From Snuella sedimenti (GTDB lineage Bacteria; Bacteroidota; Bacteroidia; Flavobacteriales; Flavobacteriaceae), in the NCBI RefSeq assembly GCF_016428595.1, contig NZ_JAELVQ010000025.1, forward strand, positions 1,948-46,677: 44,730 nt of DNA, read 5' to 3'. Shown piece after piece: positions 1 to 8,766 of the stretch. How positions within the stretch are numbered: position 1 is the stretch's first letter; the number at the start of each line of letters is the position of its first letter. The notes below the pieces were generated by a model that was given only the letters and a program-made list of their open reading frames with translations, made no database searches and was not told where the DNA came from. The position numbers and the translations under genes were made by a program.

Positions 1-93
1 TTGAGCCCGAAGCATTATAGAACATGCCATTACCAGACATGTACGCAACACCACAACAATGTCAGTAGTCAATTTCTGGTACATGCACATTAG
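1..93. other. Reversed, non-complemented copy of adhesin repeat (probable assembly artefact)
   Basis: Read backwards without complementing, bases 1-71 are identical to bases 316-386 of this window. Bases 72-92 read backwards still encode the repeat's residues I-T-R-T-W-S-L, with different synonymous codons. In the forward direction the block has a TAG at 91-93 in the adhesin frame and no sensible reading. DNA recombination yields inverted complements, not mirror copies, so an assembly or gap-filling error at the edge of a tandem repeat is the simplest explanation. The adhesin reading frame should be trusted only from base 94. Confidence 0.85.
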
Positions 94-591
94 CATGTAC
101 AGACCATTACCGTACAAGATATTACGAAGCCCGAGTTTACAGCTCCTGCCGATGTAACCATCAACTGTGAGGACGATGCCACCGATTTAACACTTACCGG
201 TGATGTAACCGATGAGTCCGATAACTGTTCGTCTGGGTTGGATGCCACTTATACCGATGCCGTTGCCGCCGGTAACTGTGCCAATGAATCGGTTATCACG
301 CGTACGTGGTCATTGACTGATGACTGTAACAACACCACAACGCATGTACAGACCATTACCGTACAAGATATTACGAAGCCCGAGTTTACAGCTCCTGCCG
401 ATGTAACCATCAACTGTGAGGACGATGCCACCGATTTAACACTTACCGGTGATGTAACCGACGAAATGGACAACTGTTCGTCTGGGCTGGATGCCACTTA
501 TACCGATGCCGTTGCCACCGGTAACTGTGCCAATGAATCGGTTATCACACGTACTTGGTCCTTGAATGATGGATGTGACAATATCACCTCC
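94..591 (+). repeat. Two in-frame 249-bp tandem repeats
   Basis: The string 'catgtacag' recurs at 94, 343 and 592, giving an exact 249-bp (83-codon) period. The first two units are almost identical for most of their length. The third unit, from 592, keeps only the opening before diverging. Such near-identical units imply recent expansion or ongoing homogenisation, and they explain why assembly would fail here. Confidence 0.88.
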
Positions 592-1455
592 CATGTACAG
601 ATTATCACGATTGTTGATGATAAAGCTCCTGAATTGGTAACTAACTTTTCAACAGAAGTAACTGCAAGTTGTGCGGATATACCAGATGCACCAGAACCAA
701 GCTTTATTGATAATTGTTCAACAAATGTTACCGTTAACTTTACTGAAACAACCTCATATACCACAAACACATCTGAGGATTATGAAATCATTAGAAAATG
801 GGAAGTAAAAGATGCATGTGAAAATGTTGCTGTTTTCGAACAGGTAGTAACAGTTACTGTTGATGAATTTGTAACCCAAGCTTCTGATGAAAGGTGTTAT
901 GATGATGGTATTATTGATCTAAACGATTATGTAGATAACACCAATGAAGGTTCAAATTGGACATTTGTTTCAGGTGTTACTACCCCTAATTTAGATGGCA
1001 GTAATTTTGACCCAAGTAATCTGGAAGATCAGTATGGCGACTATGTATTTAGCTATACCTATACAAGCGATACGGGTTGTTTAGAAACGACTGAAGTAAC
1101 TATTAACATTAATGATGATTGTATTATCTATCCATGTACCTCTGGAGATGTTGTAATCTCCAAAGCGGTAACACCTAACGGTGATTCTTACAATGAAAGC
1201 TTTGACATTACAGGAATAACAGCTGACTGTAACTTCACTATTGGTGTTAAAATCTTTAATAGATGGGGAGCGCTTATTTTTGAAGACAGTAGCTATACAG
1301 TTGGAGAAAACAAGGGAGAATGGAGAGGTCAAGCCCACAAATCAGCTATAGGTAGTGCCAGCACGGTACCAAACGGGACATATTATTACATCATAACATT
1401 AAAAGATAGTGGATTGGCTCCATTTACTGGACCAGTTTACGTAGGAACCAAATAA
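94..1455 (+). CDS. Repeat-rich secreted adhesin, 3' part, with T9SS type-B (CHU_C) sorting domain
   Basis: This is the last ~453 residues of a larger cell-surface protein whose start lies outside the window. Two nearly identical 83-residue repeats (HYR/Ig-like, each with conserved Cys as in 'NCANES' and 'VTINCEDD') are followed by a diverged third copy and a spacer. The C-terminal ~100 residues start near 'KAVTPNGDSYNE' and include 'KIFNRWGALIFE' and 'NGTYYYIITL'. They match the gliding-motility-associated C-terminal domain (CHU_C, TIGR04131) that directs export and attachment by the type IX secretion system. The gene is followed after 12 nt by a PorP/SprF gene, the usual partner of type-B substrates. 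The ATG at 238 is internal to a repeat, not a start. The ligand is unknown. Confidence 0.88.
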   Translation, partial: HVQTITVQDITKPEFTAPADVTINCEDDATDLTLTGDVTDESDNCSSGLDATYTDAVAAGNCANESVITRTWSLTDDCNNTTTHVQTITVQDITKPEFTAPADVTINCEDDATDLTLTGDVTDEMDNCSSGLDATYTDAVATGNCANESVITRTWSLNDGCDNITSHVQIITIVDDKAPELVTNFSTEVTASCADIPDAPEPSFIDNCSTNVTVNFTETTSYTTNTSEDYEIIRKWEVKDACENVAVFEQVVTVTVDEFVTQASDERCYDDGIIDLNDYVDNTNEGSNWTFVSGVTTPNLDGSNFDPSNLEDQYGDYVFSYTYTSDTGCLETTEVTININDDCIIYPCTSGDVVISKAVTPNGDSYNESFDITGITADCNFTIGVKIFNRWGALIFEDSSYTVGENKGEWRGQAHKSAIGSASTVPNGTYYYIITLKDSGLAPFTGPVYVGTK

Positions 1456-1467
1456 AAACTTTAACCT

Positions 1468-2394
1468 ATGAAACTTATTAAACATTATATAATCGCAATT
1501 GCGTTGTTTAGTTGTACAGTGGGCGTTGCGCAACAGTTACCGCAATTTACACAGTACATGTACAATACCATTTCTGTGAACCCTGCCTATGCAGGAAGTC
1601 GTGAAGCACTTAGTATTGTTGGATTGCACCGAAGCCAATGGGTTGGCTTCGATGGTGGCCCAATAACACAAACATTGTCCATTCACACACCGCTTAGAAA
1701 TGACCGTATTGGTTTGGGTTTATCGTTTATACAAGACGATTTGGGACCTGAGAACTTCTCCTATCTATATGGTGATTTTTCATACTCCATCCCTACCGGT
1801 ACTACTGGAAAATTAGCATTTGGTTTAAAAGCCGGTTTTACGCAATACAGTTTGGACTCTGACTTTCGTATGGATCCTGCTATTGTCAACGATGATCTTA
1901 TCTATGGCATTGAAGACAGGTGGACACCTAATATTGGGTTGGGTATGTTTTGGCACACCGACAAATGGTATCTTGGCTTATCTGCGCCACGCGTTTTAAA
2001 TACAAACCGTAGTACAGATGATGAATTTGAAGCCTTAGAACGCTTGAGCTATTACTTTACTGGTGGTTATGTATTTAACCTAAGTAAGATGGTTAAATTT
2101 AAACCAGCCTATTTAATTAAGGCCACCAACGGCGCCCCCATATCGTATGATATTACAGCTAATTTCTTATTTAATGAAAAGATCTGGTTGGGCGCTTCTT
2201 ATAGAATAAACGAATCTACCGGAGCTTTTGGCGGTATTGTCGATTTTCAAGTATCACGACAGTTACGTGTTGGCTATGCATACGAAAAGCCACTATCAGA
2301 CATAAACAACTATACCAACGGCACACACGAAGTGTTATTGATGTACGAGTTTAAGTTTATAAGCAATAAATTAAAATCACCTAGATATTTCTAA
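1468..2394 (+). CDS. PorP/SprF family type IX secretion membrane protein
   Basis: A 308-residue outer-membrane beta-barrel protein with an N-terminal signal peptide (hydrophobic stretch ending near 'GVAQQ'). Next comes the family opening 'LPQFTQYMYNTISVNPAYAG', and the protein ends in a short aromatic strand. PorP/SprF proteins work with the type IX secretion system. Paralogs encoded directly behind a CHU_C-tailed protein are thought to help export or anchor that particular substrate, as SprF does for SprB in Flavobacterium johnsoniae. Length and order (adhesin, PorP/SprF, OmpA) match the usual cassette. It starts 12 nt after the adhesin stop and ends 15 nt before the OmpA gene, so co-transcription is likely. 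Confidence 0.92.
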   Translation: MKLIKHYIIAIALFSCTVGVAQQLPQFTQYMYNTISVNPAYAGSREALSIVGLHRSQWVGFDGGPITQTLSIHTPLRNDRIGLGLSFIQDDLGPENFSYLYGDFSYSIPTGTTGKLAFGLKAGFTQYSLDSDFRMDPAIVNDDLIYGIEDRWTPNIGLGMFWHTDKWYLGLSAPRVLNTNRSTDDEFEALERLSYYFTGGYVFNLSKMVKFKPAYLIKATNGAPISYDITANFLFNEKIWLGASYRINESTGAFGGIVDFQVSRQLRVGYAYEKPLSDINNYTNGTHEVLLMYEFKFISNKLKSPRYF

Positions 2395-2409
2395 TAAAAA
2401 AAGTCACCC

Positions 2410-4326
2410 ATGAAAATAAAAAATTACATATTAGTTTGTATCGTATTGATGGTGAGTTTTACTGCCTCTGCGCAATACGGAAAACAGAAAAAAGCAGATA
2501 CCTTATTCAACAAGTTTTCTTTTGTAAAAGCTGCCGAGGTATATAAAGAGCTTATTGAGAATAAGTATAACGAAGATTACGCTGTAAGACGTTTAGCCGA
2601 TTGTTATGCCTTATTAAGAGACGTGAAAAATGCTGCTAAGTATTATAAAAAAGCGGTAAAGCAAGACAATGTACCTATTGAGTATTATTATAACTATGCG
2701 CAAGCATTACGAGGTGTAGAAGATTATAAAGGCTCTAGGGAATGGATGCGCCGTTATAAGGATTCCGGAGGAGTTACCTCTACCAAAAATTTTGGTAAGG
2801 ACGGCAACTTTATCACCAGTATCTTTAATGCCAAACAGCAATATTTTCTATCTAAAGTGAACTTCAACTCCAAGCTAAGTGATTTTGGAGCTTACGAACA
2901 CAATGGCAAAGTCTATTTTGCCTCTACACGGGACGAAGGCGTTTCCGTAAAACGTCTTTATGGCTGGAACGAACAACCATTTTTGGATGTATACGTCACC
3001 GAAAAAGGCAGTAAAGACCCCGTAGACCATAAAGCCAAATTAAAAGGCGATGTAAATTCTATTTATCACGACGGCCCTGTTGCCATTACCAAAGATGGCA
3101 CAACCATGTACTTTACAAGAAACGACTTCTTTAAAAACGTACAAGAAAAAGATAAAAAAGGCATCAATAACATTAAAATTTACCGAGCCACTTTAAAGGA
3201 CAGCGTTTGGACAGATGTTGAGGATTTACCGATTAACAATTCGGAATACACAACGCAGCACCCCGCATTAAGTAGTGATGGTAAAAAACTTTATTTTGCA
3301 TCAGACAGACCTGGTGGTTTTGGAGGTTCCGATATTTACGCAGTAGACATCAATGAAGATGGTAGTTTAGGAACACCTGAGAACTTGGGTGACGTAATTA
3401 ACACACCTGGGGCCGAGGGCATGCCTTTTATAAACAATGAAGGCACCCTGTTCTTCTCTTCCGATGGACACGTTGGACTTGGTATGTTGGATATTTTTGC
3501 GACCGTTGCCGATAAAGACAATAAGATTATTGATGTTATTAATTTAGGAGTTCCCGTAAACTCCAGCAAAGACGATTTCTCTTTCTTTATGGGAGAGGAT
3601 GGGCTTACTGGATACATTGCCTCTAACCGTAGTGGTGGTATGGGAGACGACGATATATATGCCTATAACAGAGTACCGCTTTTAAATGTTGAAGGTGTTG
3701 TTACCGATGCTATTAACAAAAAGCCTATTGCCAATGCTATTATCACCTTGTTAGATGGTAACAACAGGCAAATAGCTTATATGGAGACCGATGAAGAAGG
3801 TTACTACGAAATCAATATTGACAGGGATGTAGATTATAATATCACTGCCAGTCAGAAAAAGTATGAAGACGACTCTGAATCGTTCACTACTAAAAACATT
3901 GAAACTAAAGTAACAACAATTACTAAAAACTTAGAACTAAACCCTGTTCAAGATGTTGTAATATTAGCTGAATTAAATACGATTTACTTTGATTTCGACA
4001 AGCACAACATCCGTCCCGATGCTGCATTGGAACTTGATAAGATTGTTAACTTAATGCTTAATGAATACCCTGGAATGGTTATTAGAATTGAGTCGCATAC
4101 CGATTCGAGAGGTGATTTAACGTACAATGACAAATTATCAATTGATCGTGCAAACTCAACTTACGAGTACTTAATTTCTAAAGGTATCGATCCTGCAAGA
4201 ATCACAGAACACCAAGGCTTTGGTGAACGCCGATTAACCAATGGATGTGACGGTAGCGTAAATTGCGAAGAAAGCAATCACCAATTAAACAGACGTACCG
4301 AATTTATAGTCATAAAAATGAAGTAG
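2410..4326 (+). CDS. OmpA family protein with TPR, PD40 propeller and peptidoglycan-binding domain
   Basis: A 638-residue envelope protein. The order is signal peptide (residues 1-21), TPR-like helices (~25-115), PD40/WD40-like propeller repeats with 'LYFASDRPGGFGGSDIY'-type strands (~150-410), a carboxypeptidase-regulatory-like domain (~425-505), and a C-terminal OmpA domain (~520-638). The OmpA part has 'YFDFDKHNIRPDA' and 'HTDSRGD', and its family binds peptidoglycan. The architecture is typical of the third gene in T9SS type-B cassettes and resembles PorE-like proteins that tie the secretion machinery to the cell wall. A strong terminator follows, so this is probably the last gene of the operon. 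Confidence 0.9.
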   Translation: MKIKNYILVCIVLMVSFTASAQYGKQKKADTLFNKFSFVKAAEVYKELIENKYNEDYAVRRLADCYALLRDVKNAAKYYKKAVKQDNVPIEYYYNYAQALRGVEDYKGSREWMRRYKDSGGVTSTKNFGKDGNFITSIFNAKQQYFLSKVNFNSKLSDFGAYEHNGKVYFASTRDEGVSVKRLYGWNEQPFLDVYVTEKGSKDPVDHKAKLKGDVNSIYHDGPVAITKDGTTMYFTRNDFFKNVQEKDKKGINNIKIYRATLKDSVWTDVEDLPINNSEYTTQHPALSSDGKKLYFASDRPGGFGGSDIYAVDINEDGSLGTPENLGDVINTPGAEGMPFINNEGTLFFSSDGHVGLGMLDIFATVADKDNKIIDVINLGVPVNSSKDDFSFFMGEDGLTGYIASNRSGGMGDDDIYAYNRVPLLNVEGVVTDAINKKPIANAIITLLDGNNRQIAYMETDEEGYYEINIDRDVDYNITASQKKYEDDSESFTTKNIETKVTTITKNLELNPVQDVVILAELNTIYFDFDKHNIRPDAALELDKIVNLMLNEYPGMVIRIESHTDSRGDLTYNDKLSIDRANSTYEYLISKGIDPARITEHQGFGERRLTNGCDGSVNCEESNHQLNRRTEFIVIKMK

Positions 4327-4346
4327 TTTATAAATCATATAAGCAT

Positions 4347-4384
4347 AAAAAAGGCGATCGAAAATATTCCGATCGCCTTTTTTA
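4347..4384 (+). terminator. Rho-independent terminator of the T9SS cassette
   Basis: A perfect hairpin pairs AAGGCGATCG (4351-4360) with CGATCGCCTT (4370-4379). It is flanked by A-rich and T-rich runs that extend the stem, and it lies 25 nt after the OmpA stop. The A tract on the left also lets it work on the opposite strand for the minus-strand helicase gene. Confidence 0.88.
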
Positions 4385-4626
4385 TTATCTGTTTAATTAA
4401 TAAAATTAATAGTTACACCCTGCACAAATTAATATTCCAACTCCTAGCTTCTAATTTACAATTGATTATTGTCTATTGATTATTAATAATATCCATCATA
4501 TCAAAAACAACTTCACCAAAATCCACTACCTAAGACCTAAGACCCAAGAAAAAAGATGCTAAAATCTTCTAACTTTTCACCTTCAACTTTAAACTTTTCA
4601 CTTTCAACTTTAAACTTTAAACAAAC
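4385..4626. repeat. AT-rich gap with short direct repeats
   Basis: No gene is visible here. Two 21-bp direct repeats, 4571-4591 and 4592-4612, differ at one position (AACTTTTCAC then C or T, TTCAACTTTA), and a third partial copy follows. Just upstream, 'acctaag' is repeated around 4528-4545. These low-complexity repeats lie between the converging OmpA and helicase genes. Confidence 0.7.
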
Positions 4627-6963
4627 CTACCCTATCACCTCCAGTTTAGCGAATCGTAATAGTAGCTTTTTTACACCGCCATGCTGAAAATCGATCTCAG
4701 CTTTAACATCTGCGCCAGTGCCTTCTATTTTTAAAACTTCTCCTGTTCCAAAACGAATATGCTTTACTTTATTACCAACTGCCAAATTTCCATCAAATGA
4801 ACTAACGGAACTGTTTCCTGACTTAGATACTGGTTTTAAGTTTTTAGGTGTTGTAACCTGAAATTTTGTCGCTTCCTGCTTTGCTGGCCCTTTCTTTTTC
4901 ACTACCGCCTGCTTTGCAGGCTTATATCGTATTTTAGTAGGCGGAACGTCTCCAAAAATATCGGCATCCAACATGGGGTTTCTTCTAAGCTCTTCCTTAG
5001 GTGTTAAAACTTCCAAATACTGCTCGTCAATTTCCTCAATAAATCGACTCGGATCAGAATCAACTAATTTACCCCATCGATAACGGGACAGTGCATAGGT
5101 TAAATACGCTTGCTTTTCTGCCCTTGTCAATGCTACATAAAACAACCGTCGCTCCTCTTCTAACTCACTTCGCATATTCATACTCATAGCACTAGGGAAC
5201 AAGTCTTCCTCTAAGCCTACTATATATACATAAGGAAACTCCAAACCTTTAGCCAAGTGTATGGTCATCAAAGCCACATGGTCGGCATCTCCTTTATCTG
5301 CATCCAAATCGGTAGCCAAGGCAACATCTTCCAAAAATTCTGCAAGAGACCCTGTGGAATCGGCTAGCTCTTTTTGTCCTTCCACAAAATCCTTCATACC
5401 GTTTAAGAGTTCCTCAATATTTTCCATTCGGGTAACGCCCTCTGGTGTTGTATCCTTATTAAACTCTTTTATTAAACCACTGGATTTCGTAACATGCTCG
5501 GCCAATTCAAAAACGTCGGCTGTTTGATTTAAAACCTGAAAGCTTTCAATCATAGTCGCAAAATCCTGCAATTTTGTTTTTGTTCCTGAATTTACCTTAA
5601 CATTAGCTTTATCTATATTCTTAATAACTTCAAAAATACTACGCTTATAGCTATTAGCAGCTACGGTAAGCTTATCCATAGTGGTTTGACCAATACCGCG
5701 AGGCGGAAAGTTAATAACACGTTTTAAAGCCTCCTCGTCTGCCGGGTTAATAATAAGCCTTAAATACGATAACACATCTTTTATTTCCTTACGCTGATAA
5801 AACGACAAACCGCCATAGATTCTATAAGGTATTTCGCGTTTTCGTAAGGCATCCTCTATTGCTCTAGATTGAGCATTGGTTCTATATAAAATAGCAAAAT
5901 CGCTGTTAGGCAACTGATTTTGCATTTTGGTTTCAAAAATGGTACTGGCTACATAGCGTCCCTCATCGGCATCGGTTAGAGAACGATGGACAATTATCTT
6001 TTCGCCCTCGTCGTTCGCTGTCCAAACGATCTTGTCCAGCTTCGTTTGGTTCTTATCTATAATCGAATTGGCTGCATTTACTATATTCTTCGTAGAACGG
6101 TAATTTTGCTCTAAACGATATACATTAACCCCTTCGTAATCCTTTTGGAAGTTTAAAATATTATTAATATTTGCCCCACGAAACGCATAGATACTTTGCG
6201 CATCGTCACCCACAACACAAATATTTTGAAACTTATCGGATAAAGCCCTAACAATCAAGTATTGAGAATGGTTTGTATCTTGGTACTCATCTACTAAAAT
6301 ATACTTAAAGCGGTTTTGATATTTCATTAAAACTTCAGGGAATCGCGTTAGCAATTCATTTGTTTTCAATAACAGGTCATCAAAATCCATTGCTCCTGCT
6401 TTAAAACAACGGTCCACATAAGCCTTATAAATATCTCCCATTCGTGGACGCCTTGCCATGGTATCGGCCTCAATAAGTTCGGGGTTCTTAAAATAAGCAT
6501 GAACAGTTATTAAACTATTTTTATACGATGAAATTCTGGATTGTACCTGCTTATATTTGTAAATATCCTTGTCAAGATTCATCTCTTTAATGATTGAAGC
6601 GATAAGCCTCCCTGAATCCTGAGTGTCATATATTGTAAAATTGCTTGGGAAGCCCAATTTATCGGCTTCTACACGTAATATCTTGGCAAATACAGAGTGA
6701 AAAGTCCCCATCCATAAATTCTTCGCTTCACTACTACCAACAATAGTTGCAATACGTTCCTTCATTTCACGTGCTGCCTTGTTAGTAAATGTTAATGACA
6801 ATATATTAAATGGGTCGACTCCTTGATGCATTAAATAAGCAATACGATAGGTTAGCACACGTGTTTTCCCCGATCCTGCTCCTGCAATGATTATCATTGG
6901 ACCATCTTTTTGTAAAGTAGGCGCCAACTGTGCTTCGTTTAACTGACTTAAATATTTTTCCAA
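4627..6963 (-). CDS. pcrA: UvrD/PcrA-type superfamily 1A DNA helicase
   Basis: A 778-residue ATP-dependent 3'-5' DNA helicase of the UvrD/PcrA/Rep family, acting in nucleotide excision repair and removal of proteins or recombinases from DNA. Visible motifs: Walker A GAGSGKT (28-34), motif II DEYQDT (225-230), GDDAQSIYAFRGA (252-264), LEQNYRS (284-290), and 'MTIHLAKGLEF' and 'VALTRA' further on. The last ~50 residues ('GNKVKHIRFGTGEVL') form the small Tudor-like RNA-polymerase-interacting domain found in PcrA/UvrD. The start is a TTG. An in-frame TAA lies only two codons upstream, and the next internal Met (residue 46) would delete the Walker A motif, so TTG is effectively forced. The gene stands alone. 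Confidence 0.94.
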   Translation of the reverse strand: MEKYLSQLNEAQLAPTLQKDGPMIIIAGAGSGKTRVLTYRIAYLMHQGVDPFNILSLTFTNKAAREMKERIATIVGSSEAKNLWMGTFHSVFAKILRVEADKLGFPSNFTIYDTQDSGRLIASIIKEMNLDKDIYKYKQVQSRISSYKNSLITVHAYFKNPELIEADTMARRPRMGDIYKAYVDRCFKAGAMDFDDLLLKTNELLTRFPEVLMKYQNRFKYILVDEYQDTNHSQYLIVRALSDKFQNICVVGDDAQSIYAFRGANINNILNFQKDYEGVNVYRLEQNYRSTKNIVNAANSIIDKNQTKLDKIVWTANDEGEKIIVHRSLTDADEGRYVASTIFETKMQNQLPNSDFAILYRTNAQSRAIEDALRKREIPYRIYGGLSFYQRKEIKDVLSYLRLIINPADEEALKRVINFPPRGIGQTTMDKLTVAANSYKRSIFEVIKNIDKANVKVNSGTKTKLQDFATMIESFQVLNQTADVFELAEHVTKSSGLIKEFNKDTTPEGVTRMENIEELLNGMKDFVEGQKELADSTGSLAEFLEDVALATDLDADKGDADHVALMTIHLAKGLEFPYVYIVGLEEDLFPSAMSMNMRSELEEERRLFYVALTRAEKQAYLTYALSRYRWGKLVDSDPSRFIEEIDEQYLEVLTPKEELRRNPMLDADIFGDVPPTKIRYKPAKQAVVKKKGPAKQEATKFQVTTPKNLKPVSKSGNSSVSSFDGNLAVGNKVKHIRFGTGEVLKIEGTGADVKAEIDFQHGGVKKLLLRFAKLEVIG

Positions 6964-7110
6964 ACTACATTATTTTACGGTGTGAAATTAACTATTGTTG
7001 TGCTTTTAATTAAAAGGATTTATGAATAATTATAAACAATTATAAGCTTTTAAAGTTTATCATTTTTTAAGTATATTTATCCCTAAGCTATTAACCATCC
7101 CTCAATTACA

Positions 7111-8469
7111 ATGTTTCTAAAACTACTTAACAAGTATTTTTGTTTAGGCTTCTTATTTATTTCCCTAAGCGGAATCTCTCAAGATGTTTTTATACACCAT
7201 GATCTTAACAAAATCCATACGTATAAAACCATTACAGCTACAACATTTACTCCACTAACTTCAACCATAAATGATGGTTTTAACAATGGCTTATATTGGT
7301 TAAAGATCAACAACTTAAAACATAACGACTACACCGTCCAAATTCCCAATTCGCACATTACAAAAGTTAAAGCTTACCAAGAAGATTCTTTATTAAAGAT
7401 ATCCGATCATGAAAAGTTTATAACATTTAGAACACAAAACACCTCGCCTGTTTATGTTAGAATTGATACAGATAAAGAAGCCTATATACCATTAAATATA
7501 AAACCTACCACCCTATTTAATTTCGAAGAAAAGAAGACAGATATCTTTAACGGTATTTATTATGGCTTTGCCTTGGTTATTGCCATAACAAATTTATTTT
7601 ACTTTCTAAATTTTAAAGATACTACTTTTTTATTCTACGCCCTATTTCATGTGGCCATAACCATATCGTTTGTTTATAGTGACGGCATCTTTAAATTACT
7701 AGGGATGTCTAGAGAGGTTTCAGATATTTTATTAGCTGTAGATCATACCTTGGCCGCAATTTTTGGAGCGCTCTTTGCGACTAACTACTTGCAAATTAAA
7801 AATTACAAATCCAAGTTGGCAATCTTCACTTTTGGCTATACCATGCTCCTTATTGCCATATTACTATCTTATATAGGTACTTCCAATTTTTATTTATTTA
7901 TTGTTTTAGAAACCATGGCATTCTCGTTGGTTTCTATCTATTGGATAAAAGGCGTGTTATTATTTAAAAAAAATATGTTTATCAAGCTTTTTGTAATAGC
8001 CTACGTTTTTATTTTGCTTTTGGGAATAGACTTTTATCTTTTAAAATTATATGGTATTTCCTTTATAAATATTAACGCATCCCATGTAAAAATTGCTGGG
8101 TACTTAGAAATGTTACTATTATCCTATGCCGTAATTTACAGAATGAAAATATTACGCCATGAAAACGAAGCCATGCGGAATTCCCTAAACGGCTACATCC
8201 AAGAATTAGAATTACTTTCCCAAGAACTCAAACAGGAGAAAAGTGAAAACAAAAATCATTTTGAAGATCCATTGCTGAGTTTTCGTGAAAATGAAATCCT
8301 ACAATTAATAGGTGAAGGAAAGAGTAATAAGGAAATTGCAGAAACCTTACACATTTCAATTAATACTGTTAAGTTTCATATTAAAAATCTATATGAAAAG
8401 CTGGGTATTAATAGCAGAAAGGAAGTTTTAACAATTGCCACTCCTCTCAAAAAACAGTTAATCAATTAA
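7111..8469 (+). CDS. 7TMR-DISM sensor fused to LuxR-type HTH domain
   Basis: A 452-residue membrane-bound one-component regulator. Order: signal peptide (to ~residue 23); an extracytoplasmic beta-rich region with the 'NNGLYWLKI' signature of the 7TMR-DISM extracellular domain (~40-130); seven hydrophobic helices (~150-350); a short coiled-coil linker (~355-385); and a C-terminal LuxR/GerE helix-turn-helix ('FRENEILQLIGEGKSNKEIA', ~391-440). It presumably senses a small ligand outside the inner membrane and binds DNA from the membrane. No kinase or receiver domain is present. The target is unknown. It is divergent from the helicase gene (147 bp apart) and followed by a terminator ~120 bp downstream. 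Confidence 0.88.
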   Translation: MFLKLLNKYFCLGFLFISLSGISQDVFIHHDLNKIHTYKTITATTFTPLTSTINDGFNNGLYWLKINNLKHNDYTVQIPNSHITKVKAYQEDSLLKISDHEKFITFRTQNTSPVYVRIDTDKEAYIPLNIKPTTLFNFEEKKTDIFNGIYYGFALVIAITNLFYFLNFKDTTFLFYALFHVAITISFVYSDGIFKLLGMSREVSDILLAVDHTLAAIFGALFATNYLQIKNYKSKLAIFTFGYTMLLIAILLSYIGTSNFYLFIVLETMAFSLVSIYWIKGVLLFKKNMFIKLFVIAYVFILLLGIDFYLLKLYGISFININASHVKIAGYLEMLLLSYAVIYRMKILRHENEAMRNSLNGYIQELELLSQELKQEKSENKNHFEDPLLSFRENEILQLIGEGKSNKEIAETLHISINTVKFHIKNLYEKLGINSRKEVLTIATPLKKQLIN

Positions 8470-8588
8470 AAAGCAACCAATTGACTCGCTTGTTTTTATT
8501 TTCAAACTACCTATAAACTACCCCTGATAAACTAGTCACATCCTAATATTTAACTTAGTTTTATCATGCTATTAATCAATTATGATTT

Positions 8589-8626
8589 GAAGGCCGACGA
8601 TGGTAAAACTGAGTTGGCCTTCTTTT
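8589..8626 (+). terminator. Rho-independent terminator after the LuxR-type regulator
   Basis: GAAGGCCGAC (8589-8598) pairs with GTTGGCCTTC (8613-8622) through one G-U wobble, with a 14-nt loop, and a T5 run follows directly. Between 8470 and 8766 nothing else gene-like is visible apart from the promoter element at 8739. Confidence 0.8.
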
Positions 8627-8738
8627 TGTTTTAAACTGTTTCTAAATCTATTTGATCGCGCATAATTTTTTACAACATTCCTTTTTTATGTCGTTAACAA
8701 ATAAGCAATCCAAGATCAATCAAATAGTATATATTGCT

Positions 8739-8746
8739 TATTTTTG
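8739..8746 (+). promoter_or_regulatory. Bacteroidota -7 promoter element (TATTTTTG) of the glutamate-synthase-like gene
   Basis: TATTTTTG fits the Bacteroidota -7 consensus TAnnTTTG and lies 20 nt before the ATG at 8767. I see no TTG at the expected -33 spacing, so the call is moderate. Its position also argues against the upstream TTG at 8734 being the translation start. Confidence 0.5.
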
Positions 8747-8766
8747 ATAAAACCGAATTTACATTT

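Noticed and set aside
238-240. ATG as the start of the adhesin gene
   Set aside because: It lies inside a repeat unit whose frame is open back to base 94, and the homologous codon is not a Met in the next unit. The true start is outside the window.
4627-4629. Frameshift or missing start in the helicase because no ATG is present
   Set aside because: The TTG start fits the family's usual N-terminus and an in-frame stop lies two codons upstream, so no damage is needed to explain it.
8734-8766. TTG start adding 11 residues to the glutamate-synthase-like protein
   Set aside because: The extra codons overlap the -7 promoter element, and ATG 8767 precedes the membrane helix directly.
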